NCBI RefSeq assembly: GCF_016918565.1 | Contig: NZ_JAFFQD010000010.1 | Coordinates: 56,888 to 120,887, forward strand | Reading direction: 5' to 3' | Source of the DNA: Desulfogranum marinum | Lineage (GTDB): Bacteria; Desulfobacterota; Desulfobulbia; Desulfobulbales; Desulfobulbaceae | Length of the DNA stretch: 64,000 nucleotides | Shown: in pieces, positions 51,084 through 59,987 of the stretch | Layout: each line of letters starts with the position of its first letter | How positions within the stretch are numbered: position 1 is the first letter of the stretch | Program-made: the position numbers and the translations under genes | The notes under the pieces: model-generated | The model's input: the letters and a program-made list of their open reading frames with translations, nothing else | The model's database searches: none | What the model was told of the DNA's origin: nothing

Positions 51084-53768
51084 TCAGCGTAGTTTCTGTA
51101 AACGTTGGCTTGATTCCTGGTTTTTCTCCAAACGGGCCACCAGTTCAGCTTCGATCCCCTTTTCCTTGGCAACGATTTCCGGCGGCGCATTATTGAGAAA
51201 CTTCTCGTTGTTGAGCTTACCGGTTACCCGTTTGAGCTCCTTTTCCAGTTTTCCCTGTTCCCTGTTCAGTTTTTCCAGCTCTGCATCCACGTCAATAAGT
51301 CCACTCAGCGAAATAACCAACTCCACATCCTGCACCATGGCGTGACCGGCATCATCAGGAACCTTCCCCTGGGCTACGACGGTAAGGCTTTTGGCTCGAA
51401 CCATTGCCTCAATACCAGCGGCAAATTCCTCTATCACCGACCTTTTGTTCTCATCCGCACAGATAACCGTTGCCTCAACCTTGGCAGTCGGATGCAGTTC
51501 CGCCTCAGTACGTATGGTTCGTAAACCGGAGATAACATCCATCAGCAGCCCCATGTCCTGCTCGGCAGCAGCATCCTCCCACGCCTGATTCACAGCTGGG
51601 AAAGGCTGGGTCATGATGGTGGTGCGCTCACCCGGCAACTGGCTCCATATCTCCTCTGTAACAAAAGGCGATACAGGGTGCATGAGCTTTAAAATGTTTT
51701 CCAGGACACTCAACAATACCCCTTTAGCATTCTTCCGCTGCTGAGGATCCTCACCGTACAGGTCTGCCTTGATCCACTCCAGATACCAGTCACAGAATTC
51801 ATGCCAGATAAACTGATAAATGGTAGAGGCAACTTCATTAAAACGAAATCCATCCAGGGCATCACGTACCTGGACAATGGTGGCATTGGTCCTGCTCAGT
51901 ATCCAGCGATGCGCCAGGTCAAGCTCTTGCGGCCGCTGTGTTACTTCGGTAATGGCAGGATCTTCGTCCTTAATATGCATCTGCGCAAAACGGGCAGCAT
52001 TCCAGAGCTTATTGATGAAGCGCCGATAGCCATCCACCCGCTCTTCATCCATCCGGATTTCCCTGCCTTGTGCTGCAAAGGCGGTCAAGGTAAAACGAAA
52101 AGCATCTGTCCCATACTGGCCGATTGTCACCAGGGGGTCGATGACGTTTCCGGTAGATTTGGACATCTTTTTACCGTCTTTATCCCGCACCAACGCATGG
52201 AGATAGACATCATGAAAAGGTACCTCATCCATAAAATGGAGCCCCATCATCATCATCCGCGCTACCCAGAAGAAAAGGATATCAAAACTGGTAATCAGCA
52301 CAGAGGTAGGATAAAAAGTTGCCAACTCTTTGGTCTGTTCCGGCCAGCCGAGAGTGGAGAAAGGCCACAGCGCTGAACTGAACCAGGTGTCCAGCACATC
52401 GGTTTCCTGCTTGAGCTTGCTGCTGCCGCACTTGGTACAGGTTGTGGGGTCTTCCACCTCCACCATCACCTCGCCGCAATCCTCACAGGTCCATGCCGGT
52501 ATCCGGTGTCCCCACCATATCTGTCTGGAAATACACCAGTCACGGATGTTATCCATCCACGAATAAAACGTCTTGTTCCAGGTGGGAGGATGGATCTTCA
52601 TCCGTCCCTCCTGCACTGCACCAACTGCCTTGTCGGCCAATGGACGTACAGAGACAAACCACTGCTTAGACGTGGTGGGCTCGACCACGGTGTTGCAGCG
52701 GTAACATTTGCCCACTGCGTGCTGATAGTCTTCTATTTTTACGAGATAGCCCTGGGCCTCCAAATCAGCAACGATACGCTTGCGACAATCAAAACGATCA
52801 AGCCCGGCATAGGCACCGGCTGCTTCGTTCATGACCCCTTTATCATCCATCACCTTGAGGCGATCAAGATTATGGCGCAACCCAATTTCATAGTCATCAC
52901 GATCATGGGACGGGGTTACCTTGAGGGCACCGGTCCCAAACTCGCGCTGTACATGGTGGTCGAGCACCACAGGAAGAATTCGGTCTGTCAGCGGCAAGGC
53001 AATGCCAATCTTCTCAAGTCCCTGATAGCGCTCGTCTTCCGGATGAACGGCTACGGCCGTATCGCCGAGCATGGTCTCCGGGCGAGTGGTTGCTACCACT
53101 ACATGTCCGGAGCCGTCAGCATAGGGGTAGCGAACATGATAGAGCTTGCCGTCGGTGGGATCATGCTCCACTTCATCATCCGCCAGAGCAGTGTGGCACC
53201 GAGGGCACCAGTTGACAATATAATCCCCTTTGTAGATAAGGCCTTCCTTGTATAAACGGACAAACACCTCTCTCACCGCACTAGAAAGGCCCTCATCCAT
53301 GGTAAAACGTTCGCGGTCCCAGTCACAGGAGGCTCCCATCCGTTTCAACTGGTTGATGATGGTACCGCCTTTTTCTTCCCGCCACTGCCAAACCCGCTCG
53401 ATAAATTTTTCCCGGCCAAGGGCATGACGGGTTGTTTCTTCAGCTGCCAGCTGGCGTTCAACAACATTTTGGGTCGCAATCCCGGCATGATCGGTTCCAG
53501 GCACCCAAAGCGTATTATCCCCTTTCATCCGGTGATAGCGAACAAGAATATCCTGCAGGGTGTTATTCAGCGCATGACCGATATGCAGAACACCGGTCAC
53601 ATTAGGAGGGGGGATGACGATGGAGAAAGCATCCTTGCCTTCCTCCATTGCTGCGGAAAAACTTTTTTCCTGCAACCAGCGGCTGTACCAGCGCTGTTCT
53701 ACCTCATCAAACTCATAGCCCTTTGGCAGGTCGTACTTTTCGTTTTCTTGTGTTGTTGATTTTTCCAT
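51084..53768 (-). CDS. valS: valyl-tRNA synthetase
   Basis: 894 residues from the ATG at 53768, where conserved sequence begins (YDLPKGYEFDEVEQRWY); the frame is open ~70 codons further without support. Class I motifs: HIGH at 62-65 (VLHIGHALNN) and KMSKS near 531. An editing CP1 domain with TTRPETMLGDTAVAVHPED, and a C-terminal coiled coil (LEKLNREQGKLEKELKRV) typical of ValRS, are present. The zinc-like CxxC pairs in the CP region (CPRCHTAL, CEDC, CTKC) are also seen. It charges tRNA-Val in the cytoplasm. Confidence 0.96.
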   Translation of the reverse strand: MEKSTTQENEKYDLPKGYEFDEVEQRWYSRWLQEKSFSAAMEEGKDAFSIVIPPPNVTGVLHIGHALNNTLQDILVRYHRMKGDNTLWVPGTDHAGIATQNVVERQLAAEETTRHALGREKFIERVWQWREEKGGTIINQLKRMGASCDWDRERFTMDEGLSSAVREVFVRLYKEGLIYKGDYIVNWCPRCHTALADDEVEHDPTDGKLYHVRYPYADGSGHVVVATTRPETMLGDTAVAVHPEDERYQGLEKIGIALPLTDRILPVVLDHHVQREFGTGALKVTPSHDRDDYEIGLRHNLDRLKVMDDKGVMNEAAGAYAGLDRFDCRKRIVADLEAQGYLVKIEDYQHAVGKCYRCNTVVEPTTSKQWFVSVRPLADKAVGAVQEGRMKIHPPTWNKTFYSWMDNIRDWCISRQIWWGHRIPAWTCEDCGEVMVEVEDPTTCTKCGSSKLKQETDVLDTWFSSALWPFSTLGWPEQTKELATFYPTSVLITSFDILFFWVARMMMMGLHFMDEVPFHDVYLHALVRDKDGKKMSKSTGNVIDPLVTIGQYGTDAFRFTLTAFAAQGREIRMDEERVDGYRRFINKLWNAARFAQMHIKDEDPAITEVTQRPQELDLAHRWILSRTNATIVQVRDALDGFRFNEVASTIYQFIWHEFCDWYLEWIKADLYGEDPQQRKNAKGVLLSVLENILKLMHPVSPFVTEEIWSQLPGERTTIMTQPFPAVNQAWEDAAAEQDMGLLMDVISGLRTIRTEAELHPTAKVEATVICADENKRSVIEEFAAGIEAMVRAKSLTVVAQGKVPDDAGHAMVQDVELVISLSGLIDVDAELEKLNREQGKLEKELKRVTGKLNNEKFLNNAPPEIVAKEKGIEAELVARLEKNQESSQRLQKLR

Positions 53769-53837
53769 CGTTTTCTCATACCGGCTCGTGACCGGAGTAT
53801 AATATGCAAATAAAAAAGTAATTCGAAAATAAAAATT

Positions 53838-53892
53838 AAAAAGGAGTCTCAGCCCAAGTGAAGTAGGCGCCTGAAGAAGCCTCACGGCTCTT
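53838..53892 (-). terminator. terminator or attenuator between dgt and valS
   Basis: In the minus transcript AGCC-GTGAGG pairs with CTTCAC-TT-GGCT around an inner AGGCGCCT palindrome, and CCTTTTTAATTTTT follows 12 bases later. It ends dgt transcription or attenuates valS; no tRNA-sensing T-box core is evident. Confidence 0.45.
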
Positions 53893-53925
53893 TCAAAATC
53901 ATATTCAATGCAATGAGCGCACTGA

Positions 53926-55008
53926 TTAAAGAAGACTCCATGGTTTGGGCATAAAAATCTGCGAATACAGACCAAGAGCATAACGATCGGTCATACCTGC
54001 GATGAAATCACATACCTTTCGATGCCGCTTGGTCTCTTCATCCTTGGTAAATATCGGCTGTCGCAATTGGCAACAGGCTCCGGCTCCATGCACAGGAAAC
54101 TCATGTTGCAGAAAGTATCCATACAGGTCCCGAATAATACGCTGCGCCTTTTCAAACTCATCATGAACCCGCCAGTTCCGATACACATTCTCATAGAGAA
54201 AGTTACGCAGTTCATTGATGGTTTCCGTCATGCCATCGCTTAAATGAAGGTGCCCATCGTCGGCATCAATGGTGGTTTTCACCAAATCACCCACCATTGC
54301 CTTTATTCGCTGAGAAGAGCGTTCTCCCAGCACTTTTCGTAGGGCCACCGGAAGATCACTGTTTTTGACCATGTCCGCCCGCATGGCATCATCCAGGTCA
54401 TGGTTGACATAGGCCATAATATCACCAACCCGCACCAGCTGCCCCTCCAGAGTAGCTGCCAAGGCTCCGGTATTCTCCGGCAATATGTCCCCGTACCCCT
54501 TGGAGTGCTTAAGAATACCATTGCGAACTTCCCAGGTAAGATTTAACCCCTGGCCGTCATTTTCTAAAAAATCGACAATACGCAGGCTTTGTTGAAAATG
54601 TTTAAATCCTTTCGGGTGCAGTTGATTAAGACTGTATTCGCCGGCATGACCAAACGGAGTATGCCCCAGGTCATGTCCCAGAGCAATAGCTTCCGCCAGA
54701 TATTCATTAAGCCGCAGACAGGTAGCCATGGTCCGTGCGATCTGCGACACCTCCAGCACGTGGGTAAGTCGGGTGCGATAATGATCGCCGGCAGGGGCCA
54801 GAAAGACCTGGGTTTTATGTTTCAACCGGCGAAATGTCTTGCAATGAATAATACGATCACGATCACGCTGAAAAGCGGTGCGCAGCTCACATGGCTGATG
54901 CTTCTGCCGCGAAGAAAAACGACCTCGGGACTGGGTGCTCAGGCAGGCACGAGGGGAGAGAATACGCTTCTCCAACTCTTCCTGCTGCTGCCGGATTGTA
55001 AGATTCAT
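53926..55008 (-). CDS. dgt: dGTPase-like HD-domain dNTP triphosphohydrolase
   Basis: 360 residues. HD-domain residues: RTRLTHVLEVSQIARTMA (His83), GHDLGHTPFGHAGE (His112-Asp113), and the later DIMAYVNHDLDDAMR aspartate. The short, ~360-residue form corresponds to the type-2/Pseudomonas-like dNTP triphosphohydrolases, not the 505-residue E. coli Dgt. It cleaves dGTP or other dNTPs to nucleoside and triphosphate, controlling nucleotide pools and sometimes phage defence. Confidence 0.92.
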   Translation of the reverse strand: MNLTIRQQQEELEKRILSPRACLSTQSRGRFSSRQKHQPCELRTAFQRDRDRIIHCKTFRRLKHKTQVFLAPAGDHYRTRLTHVLEVSQIARTMATCLRLNEYLAEAIALGHDLGHTPFGHAGEYSLNQLHPKGFKHFQQSLRIVDFLENDGQGLNLTWEVRNGILKHSKGYGDILPENTGALAATLEGQLVRVGDIMAYVNHDLDDAMRADMVKNSDLPVALRKVLGERSSQRIKAMVGDLVKTTIDADDGHLHLSDGMTETINELRNFLYENVYRNWRVHDEFEKAQRIIRDLYGYFLQHEFPVHGAGACCQLRQPIFTKDEETKRHRKVCDFIAGMTDRYALGLYSQIFMPKPWSLL

Positions 55009-55252
55009 GGTATACTCGGGAACCGACTCCTCAGCTTAAATTTTCGTTTTCCCCGCCTCAGGAGTTGCCCACAAATAACGTGAACATCTCGCATTGCATC
55101 TTCAGCTCATAGTTGACTGTTCTTCAATCACAAAGCCCCTAACGTAGCACAACTACACCTGCGGCTTCATTCAATAAGTTCACCCAAACCTACCCTAAAG
55201 AGGAGTGCGATATTGCCCAACGTAATTACGGGCACCTCCTTAAAAAGATCAT

Positions 55253-56363
55253 TTACGGCTGCCACAGCAGATAGGCTTTGATAAAACGATCAAGCTTTCC
55301 ATCCAACACAGCATCCACATTCCCCTCTTCGCAATTGGTTCGATGGTCCTTTATCAACCTGTATGGCTGCAGGACATACGAGCGGATCTGAGACCCCCAG
55401 GCTATTTCTTTTTTATCTCCCTGGAGATTTTCATGATGCTTGGCCTGCTCTTCCCGCTCCTTTTCCATAAGGCGGGCCATCAGCATTTTCATGGCCATGT
55501 CTTTGTTGCGGTGTTGAGAACGCTCATTCTGACACTGCACAACAATACCACTTTCCAGATGGGTAATCCTGATGGCAGAATCTGTTTTATTGACATGCTG
55601 TCCACCGGCACCACTGGCCCGATAGGTATCGATACGAATGTCCTTGTCCTGAATATTCACTTCCACATCATCATCCAGCTCGGGCAAAACCATGACCGAA
55701 GCAAACGAGGTATGCCTTCTCCCGCTGGCATCAAAGGGCGAAATCCGCACCAAACGATGAATCCCTATTTCTGAGCGCAGGTAGCCATAGGCATATTTCC
55801 CTTGGACAAGAATGGTAACACTTTTGGTGCCTGCTTCATCACCAGGAAGCAGATCGAGAATATCGGTTTTAAAGCCTTTATCTTCTGCCCAGCGAAGATA
55901 CATGCGCAACAATATGCCGACCCAGTCCTGGGCCTCAGTACCGCCGGCGCCGGCATGGATAGTGATAATACCGTTGCCGCCGTCGTACTCGCCGCCGAAC
56001 ATGCACTCCAGTTCAACCAGGTCAATCCGCTCTTGTAATAAAGCCAGAGTGGAAACTACTTCCTCGTAGGTCTCACCATCCCCCTCTTCTACGGCCATAT
56101 CCAGCAACATTTCCGTTTCTTCGAGATCGTTGTAGCTCTTTTCCCAGGAGTTGATAACCTCCTGCAGCTGGCCGAGCTGTCGCTGCACCTTCTTGGCGGT
56201 TGCCTGATCATTCCAAAAATTGGGCGTAAGGGTCTGCCGCTCCAGCAGTTCGACCTGTTCTTTCTTGTTATCTAAGTCAAAGATGCTCCTTCAGCGCAAG
56301 CATTTTACCCTTGAGTTGATTGAGCAATTGTCTGGAATCTGCAGATTCACTGATTTCCGCCAT
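55253..56363 (-). CDS. prfB: peptide chain release factor 2 (programmed +1 frameshift)
   Basis: Start ATG at 56363; 28 codons lead to CTT-TGA at 56282-56277; skipping one T at 56279 continues in frame from 56278 to 55253, giving 369 residues, the normal RF2 length. RF2 markers: SPF (stop recognition, in ISPFDASGRRHTSF) and GGQ in GAGGQHVNKTDSAI. It ends translation at UGA and UAA. The autoregulatory frameshift signal is intact. Located between dgt and lnt, with a repeat hairpin immediately upstream. Confidence 0.96.
56277..56290 (-). promoter_or_regulatory. prfB frameshift site
   Basis: AAGGAG-CAT-CTT-TGA-C: a Shine-Dalgarno-like sequence three bases before the CUU slip codon and the UGA stop, the same layout as E. 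coli AGGGGG-TAT-CTT-TGA-C. Confidence 0.93.
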
Positions 56364-56394
56364 GGTATACCTCTTTAGAAAAAAAAATTACTTC

Positions 56395-56513
56395 TAACCC
56401 GAATTTTTCATGAACATTGTGTCAACTTGTTCAGTTATATACCGTTTCCGGATGTTAAACAAAGTCACATAGCGTTTCAAAACCCTCACAATGTTCATGA
56501 AAAATCCCGGCTC
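56395..56513. repeat. MITE-like hairpin upstream of prfB
   Basis: TAACCCGAATTTTTCATGAACATTGTG (from 56395) pairs with its complement at 56510-56487, with two mismatches over 24 bases; loop ~65 bases. The ends match the repeats at 29170 and 63692. Confidence 0.8.
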
Positions 56514-56630
56514 ACGGAACAAGCGCCGTATACTATACAGTTAGCTCATAAGTCTCAAGTGGGGAAAGCAAGATTTCCAGCCTCTTATGAAAAAAAAACT
56601 CCCAGCCCACACAAATACGGCCCCCAAACA

Positions 56631-58211
56631 TTACGCACCCCGTCTTCGAAACAGAAAAATAGCAACGACGCCGCAAAGACAACAGGCACCGAAGAGGTAA
56701 CCATTTCGGGTAAAAATCGTTTCTTCTTCCCATAAAGGAACCTGGCGGGCAAGTGCTGTCGGCACAAACAGTTCCGTGCTCTTGATTATATTACCAACAG
56801 GATCAACAAATCCGCTGATACCGGTATTGGCAGCCCGTACCAATGAACGTTTGTTCTCAACCGCTCGAAAAACCGACATAGCCATGGATTGATAGGGCGC
56901 ACTTGATCTTCCATACCAGGCATCGTTGGTCAAATTCGCCAACAGATTGGCCCCTGCACCAGTGCTTGCTCTGGCAATTTCGGGAAAAATTGATTCAAAA
57001 CAAACCAGTACACCCATTCGTATTTTTCCCATAACAAGAGGCGCACTGGATTGCCCAGCAGTAAAATCACCGACACTGACCACCAGTGGGGACAGAAACG
57101 GCATATATTTTTTCAGGGGAACATATTCACCAAACGGCACAAGGTGCTGTTTTTGGTACTGCCCAGCCAGTCGGCCTCCAGCATCAATCAACACTGCGGC
57201 ATTGAAATAATCAACATCCCGGCGTCCGTCCGGGTGGGTACCCGTGATAGTATAGGCAGGCGTACCGGTTAACAGCCAGATATTGTTGGCGATGACGAAT
57301 TGAGCAATCCTGGACGCCAAAGGATCACTTTGCAGATAAAAAGGCAACGCGGTTTCCGGCCAGACAACAAGCTCTGTGTCCCGCTGATCAAGAACCTCCT
57401 CAGCGAGTCGAACATAGGTGGCCACTGTCTGCTCTTTTTTTTCGGGAGTCCATTTTTCAGCTTGGTTGACATTGCCCTGCACCACAGCAATTTTTGAGTG
57501 CAGTCCACGCGAGACAGCCCTACTCACGACATCGTAGCGGAGAAAGGAATAGCCAAAAATAAAAACGAGAAAGCCGCAGGCCAGCAGCAGCAGCCGCCTC
57601 TCCATTCGGATATTCCACCGTACATTCGAGCGCTGCCGGTCGATAATGGCGACAAGTAAACTGTTGCTGAGCAATAGAGCAAAGCTTACGGCATGGTGCC
57701 CACCCAGATCTGCGGCTTGAATCAGGCGGGGTTGTGAGTAGAGCCCATAGCCTATGTCCATCCAGGGAAATCCACTGAACAAAAAACTGCGCAGATAATC
57801 AAGAGCCACCCAAAGCACCGGTGCAAGCCATACCAGGGTTGAAATAGAGCGCTCCCTGTGCCAGGAACGACCGGCAAAGATACTGAGTAACAAGCAGAAT
57901 AAGCCCCAGAAAAAGCTCATGTACAGGGCAAGCAGGACGAGTGCCGCGAATGAAAGATAGAGGGGCAAGCCACCGTAACGGCCGACCACGATGACAATCC
58001 AATACAGCAGGAAGAGGTGATACAAAAAACCAGCAGCAAAACCAAGCAGACAGCTTTTTTTAGGTGGCAGAAAGAGACAGACGTGCAGCAAAGGAGCCAA
58101 GGCTACGAAAAGCAGTGGCCAGAAACCGACCCGACCCGGCATTGCAAGGCCGAGCAACAGCGGCGTCAGGAACCCGTAGACAAGGAAGACACGTTGTGGA
58201 AGCTTAGTCAT
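56631..58211 (-). CDS. lnt: apolipoprotein N-acyltransferase
   Basis: 526 residues. About seven hydrophobic helices (N-terminal ~200 residues), a periplasmic nitrilase-fold domain with the catalytic triad Glu near 286 (VVWPETALPF), Lys near 355 (KQHLVPFGEYVP) and Cys near 402 (VLVCFESIFPE), and one C-terminal helix. It N-acylates diacyl lipoproteins, completing their maturation; the lipoprotein protease in this window would be a client. The 8-base overlap with the corC stop indicates translational coupling. Confidence 0.95.
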   Translation of the reverse strand: MTKLPQRVFLVYGFLTPLLLGLAMPGRVGFWPLLFVALAPLLHVCLFLPPKKSCLLGFAAGFLYHLFLLYWIVIVVGRYGGLPLYLSFAALVLLALYMSFFWGLFCLLLSIFAGRSWHRERSISTLVWLAPVLWVALDYLRSFLFSGFPWMDIGYGLYSQPRLIQAADLGGHHAVSFALLLSNSLLVAIIDRQRSNVRWNIRMERRLLLLACGFLVFIFGYSFLRYDVVSRAVSRGLHSKIAVVQGNVNQAEKWTPEKKEQTVATYVRLAEEVLDQRDTELVVWPETALPFYLQSDPLASRIAQFVIANNIWLLTGTPAYTITGTHPDGRRDVDYFNAAVLIDAGGRLAGQYQKQHLVPFGEYVPLKKYMPFLSPLVVSVGDFTAGQSSAPLVMGKIRMGVLVCFESIFPEIARASTGAGANLLANLTNDAWYGRSSAPYQSMAMSVFRAVENKRSLVRAANTGISGFVDPVGNIIKSTELFVPTALARQVPLWEEETIFTRNGYLFGACCLCGVVAIFLFRRRGA

Positions 58212-59088
58212 CCTGCTCTACAATCTCTTTTTGGGTAACCCTGATGGTTTTAACCCGTCGCTTATCAGCACTCAGCACTTTAAGATGCAATGATTCATAC
58301 ACTATCAGGGTCCCCACTTCAGGTACTCTGCCGAGCTGATGAATGACAAACCCACCCACAGACTCATACGGTCCTTCCGGCAGGGTAATGGAAAAGTGGG
58401 ACTCGACTTCCTCTATATCGATCTTGGCATCGACAATTATGGTTTGCTCATCGACAATCCGGAGTTCACTCTCTTCCTGGTCATGCTCGTCATCTATTTC
58501 ACCAACGATTTCTTCAATAACATCTTCTAAAGTAATGAGCCCACGCACGCCGCCAAACTCATCAACAACCAATGCCATGTGATTTTTTTTTGTTTGAAAG
58601 TCGCGAAGCAGCTCAGTTATGGGTTTAGACTCCTGGACAAACAGAGGAGGATTCAAATAATCTTTGATCGCAAAGTCGATACCCACGTTACCGGCGCATA
58701 TCCTAAGCAGATCCTTGGCATGGAGAATCCCGATCACATGGTCATGGGTTTCTTTGTATACAGGGATGCGAGTGTATCCCTCTTCATTGATCATGGCCAC
58801 CAGCTCTTCCACAGTAGCATTTTCCTCCGCACACACTATCTCAGCAGAAGGAGTCATGATCTCTGAAGCCAGAGTCCCCCGAAAATCGAAAATAGAACTG
58901 ATTAACCGCTCTTCCTGGCGGGTTATCAAGCCCTGCTCTTCGCCTTCTTCAAGTAATTCCTGAATTTCGTTTTCGAGTTCTTCAGTGGTATCCGGCCCAC
59001 CACGAAAACGTATAAAAGATTTCAACCACGCTAGAAAACCCCGCTCGGTCGACGGAGGTTCGGATTTTGAATCAGATGCTGTGTCCAT
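58204..59088 (-). CDS. corC: CorC/HlyC-family CBS-domain protein
   Basis: 294 residues. Two CBS domains (about 75-190: IMTPSAEIVCAEENATVEEL, GILHAKDLLRI, MALVVDEFGGVRGLITLEDV) then a C-terminal CorC/HlyC domain (VDAKIDIEEVESHFSITLPE to VLSADKRRVKTIRV). There is no N-terminal transmembrane DUF21 domain, so it is the soluble CorC (YbeX) type, which is regularly encoded next to lnt as in E. coli. Thought to act in ion homeostasis or ribosome maturation. Confidence 0.93.
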   Translation of the reverse strand: MDTASDSKSEPPSTERGFLAWLKSFIRFRGGPDTTEELENEIQELLEEGEEQGLITRQEERLISSIFDFRGTLASEIMTPSAEIVCAEENATVEELVAMINEEGYTRIPVYKETHDHVIGILHAKDLLRICAGNVGIDFAIKDYLNPPLFVQESKPITELLRDFQTKKNHMALVVDEFGGVRGLITLEDVIEEIVGEIDDEHDQEESELRIVDEQTIIVDAKIDIEEVESHFSITLPEGPYESVGGFVIHQLGRVPEVGTLIVYESLHLKVLSADKRRVKTIRVTQKEIVEQDD

Positions 59089-59173
59089 TATTACTGGGAA
59101 TATCTGTACCTATATTTGATTAAACTAATAGTAACCCATCACGGAGTTGCTAACTATACGATATCAAATTCCT

Positions 59174-59274
59174 TGACAAGGTAAGCCATCAAAGTTGCTC
59201 CAAATTTTCATGGTAGCAAATGACAGCAGGTAAGCGTAGACTCCGAACGAGTGCCTTCGATGGCTTGCAATCAA
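59174..59274. repeat. inverted-repeat element with dispersed motif
   Basis: Arms AAGCCATCAAAG (59183-59194) and CTTCGATGGCTT (59255-59266) with one mismatch; GGTAAGCGTAGACTCCG exact at 59229-59245 inside. Confidence 0.6.
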
Positions 59275-59389
59275 TATGAATACTCATGAAAGTAGGCCGG
59301 TTGCGGGCAAAGTCAAGCCATTTCGGCAGACAAAAATACATTTATAAACACTCTTTTCCCCGATAAGGCTGAGTTACCAATGTGTGTAA

Positions 59390-59652
59390 CCTAAATCCTG
59401 CACGTCGAATGTTAGAAAAAATAAATTCTACTCTAAAAAACAACATATTGAGCAAAAAATTGATTTGAAGTTCTATTCACGGTTTGAGTGAACCTATTTT
59501 TTTCTCACCTTCAACGCCCTTCGGGATCGGCAATTTGACCAAATCTGCTACGTTACCGAAGGCTTGAAGTATTTTTATACGTCTGCGCCTCCGGTGCCTC
59601 ACATCTTCGGCAGGTAGCGTAGACTCCGAAATTTCCAATTGCAGGATTTAGG
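59390..59652. repeat. inverted-repeat element with dispersed motif (deleted form)
   Basis: Perfect 13-base ends CCTAAATCCTGCA (59390-59402) and TGCAGGATTTAGG (59640-59652); the motif appears as GGTAGCGTAGACTCCG at 59613-59628, one A shorter. Confidence 0.6.
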
Positions 59653-59987
59653 TGTAAAAAAAACATCACCAGGGGAAAAGACAATCAATCAGCTCAAGCA
59701 CTCCTTACAACCACTCTCCCAATCTACTCCACATAGAAAACAAATAAAATAATTTCGAAACATTACCAATAAAAAACATTTCTTCCTAAAAACAGATGAT
59801 CTTACCCGCTGCGGACTAGGCTTTCTTATTTATTTCTACCAGTTATATAAAAAAAACACTCGAGAAGAATGCATACTCGCAATTTCTGCTTAGAATGTAA
59901 GAAACGGGCAAAGGCAGTTCCACCCTGTAAATTCAAAAAGCAGGGATGTGTTGCAGTTTACAGGCAATCACTTTCAGGAGGTGCAGT

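Larger units (their letters stand above)
59089..59987. other. repeat-rich intergenic region, ~900 bases
   Basis: Two repeat elements lie here (59174-59274 and 59390-59652), each with the GGTAAGCGTAGACTCCG motif or a one-base deletion of it. No coding frame with support. The promoters of corC (leftward) and fadE (rightward) must be at its ends. Confidence 0.5.

Noticed and set aside
53769..53981. 71-codon N-terminal extension of ValS
   Set aside because: Overlaps the terminator region and the end of dgt, and has no synthetase homology.
59480..59660. Possible CRISPR-like repeats in the gap before fadE
   Set aside because: Only inverted-repeat elements with a single motif each; no regularly spaced direct repeats or spacers, and no cas genes in the window.
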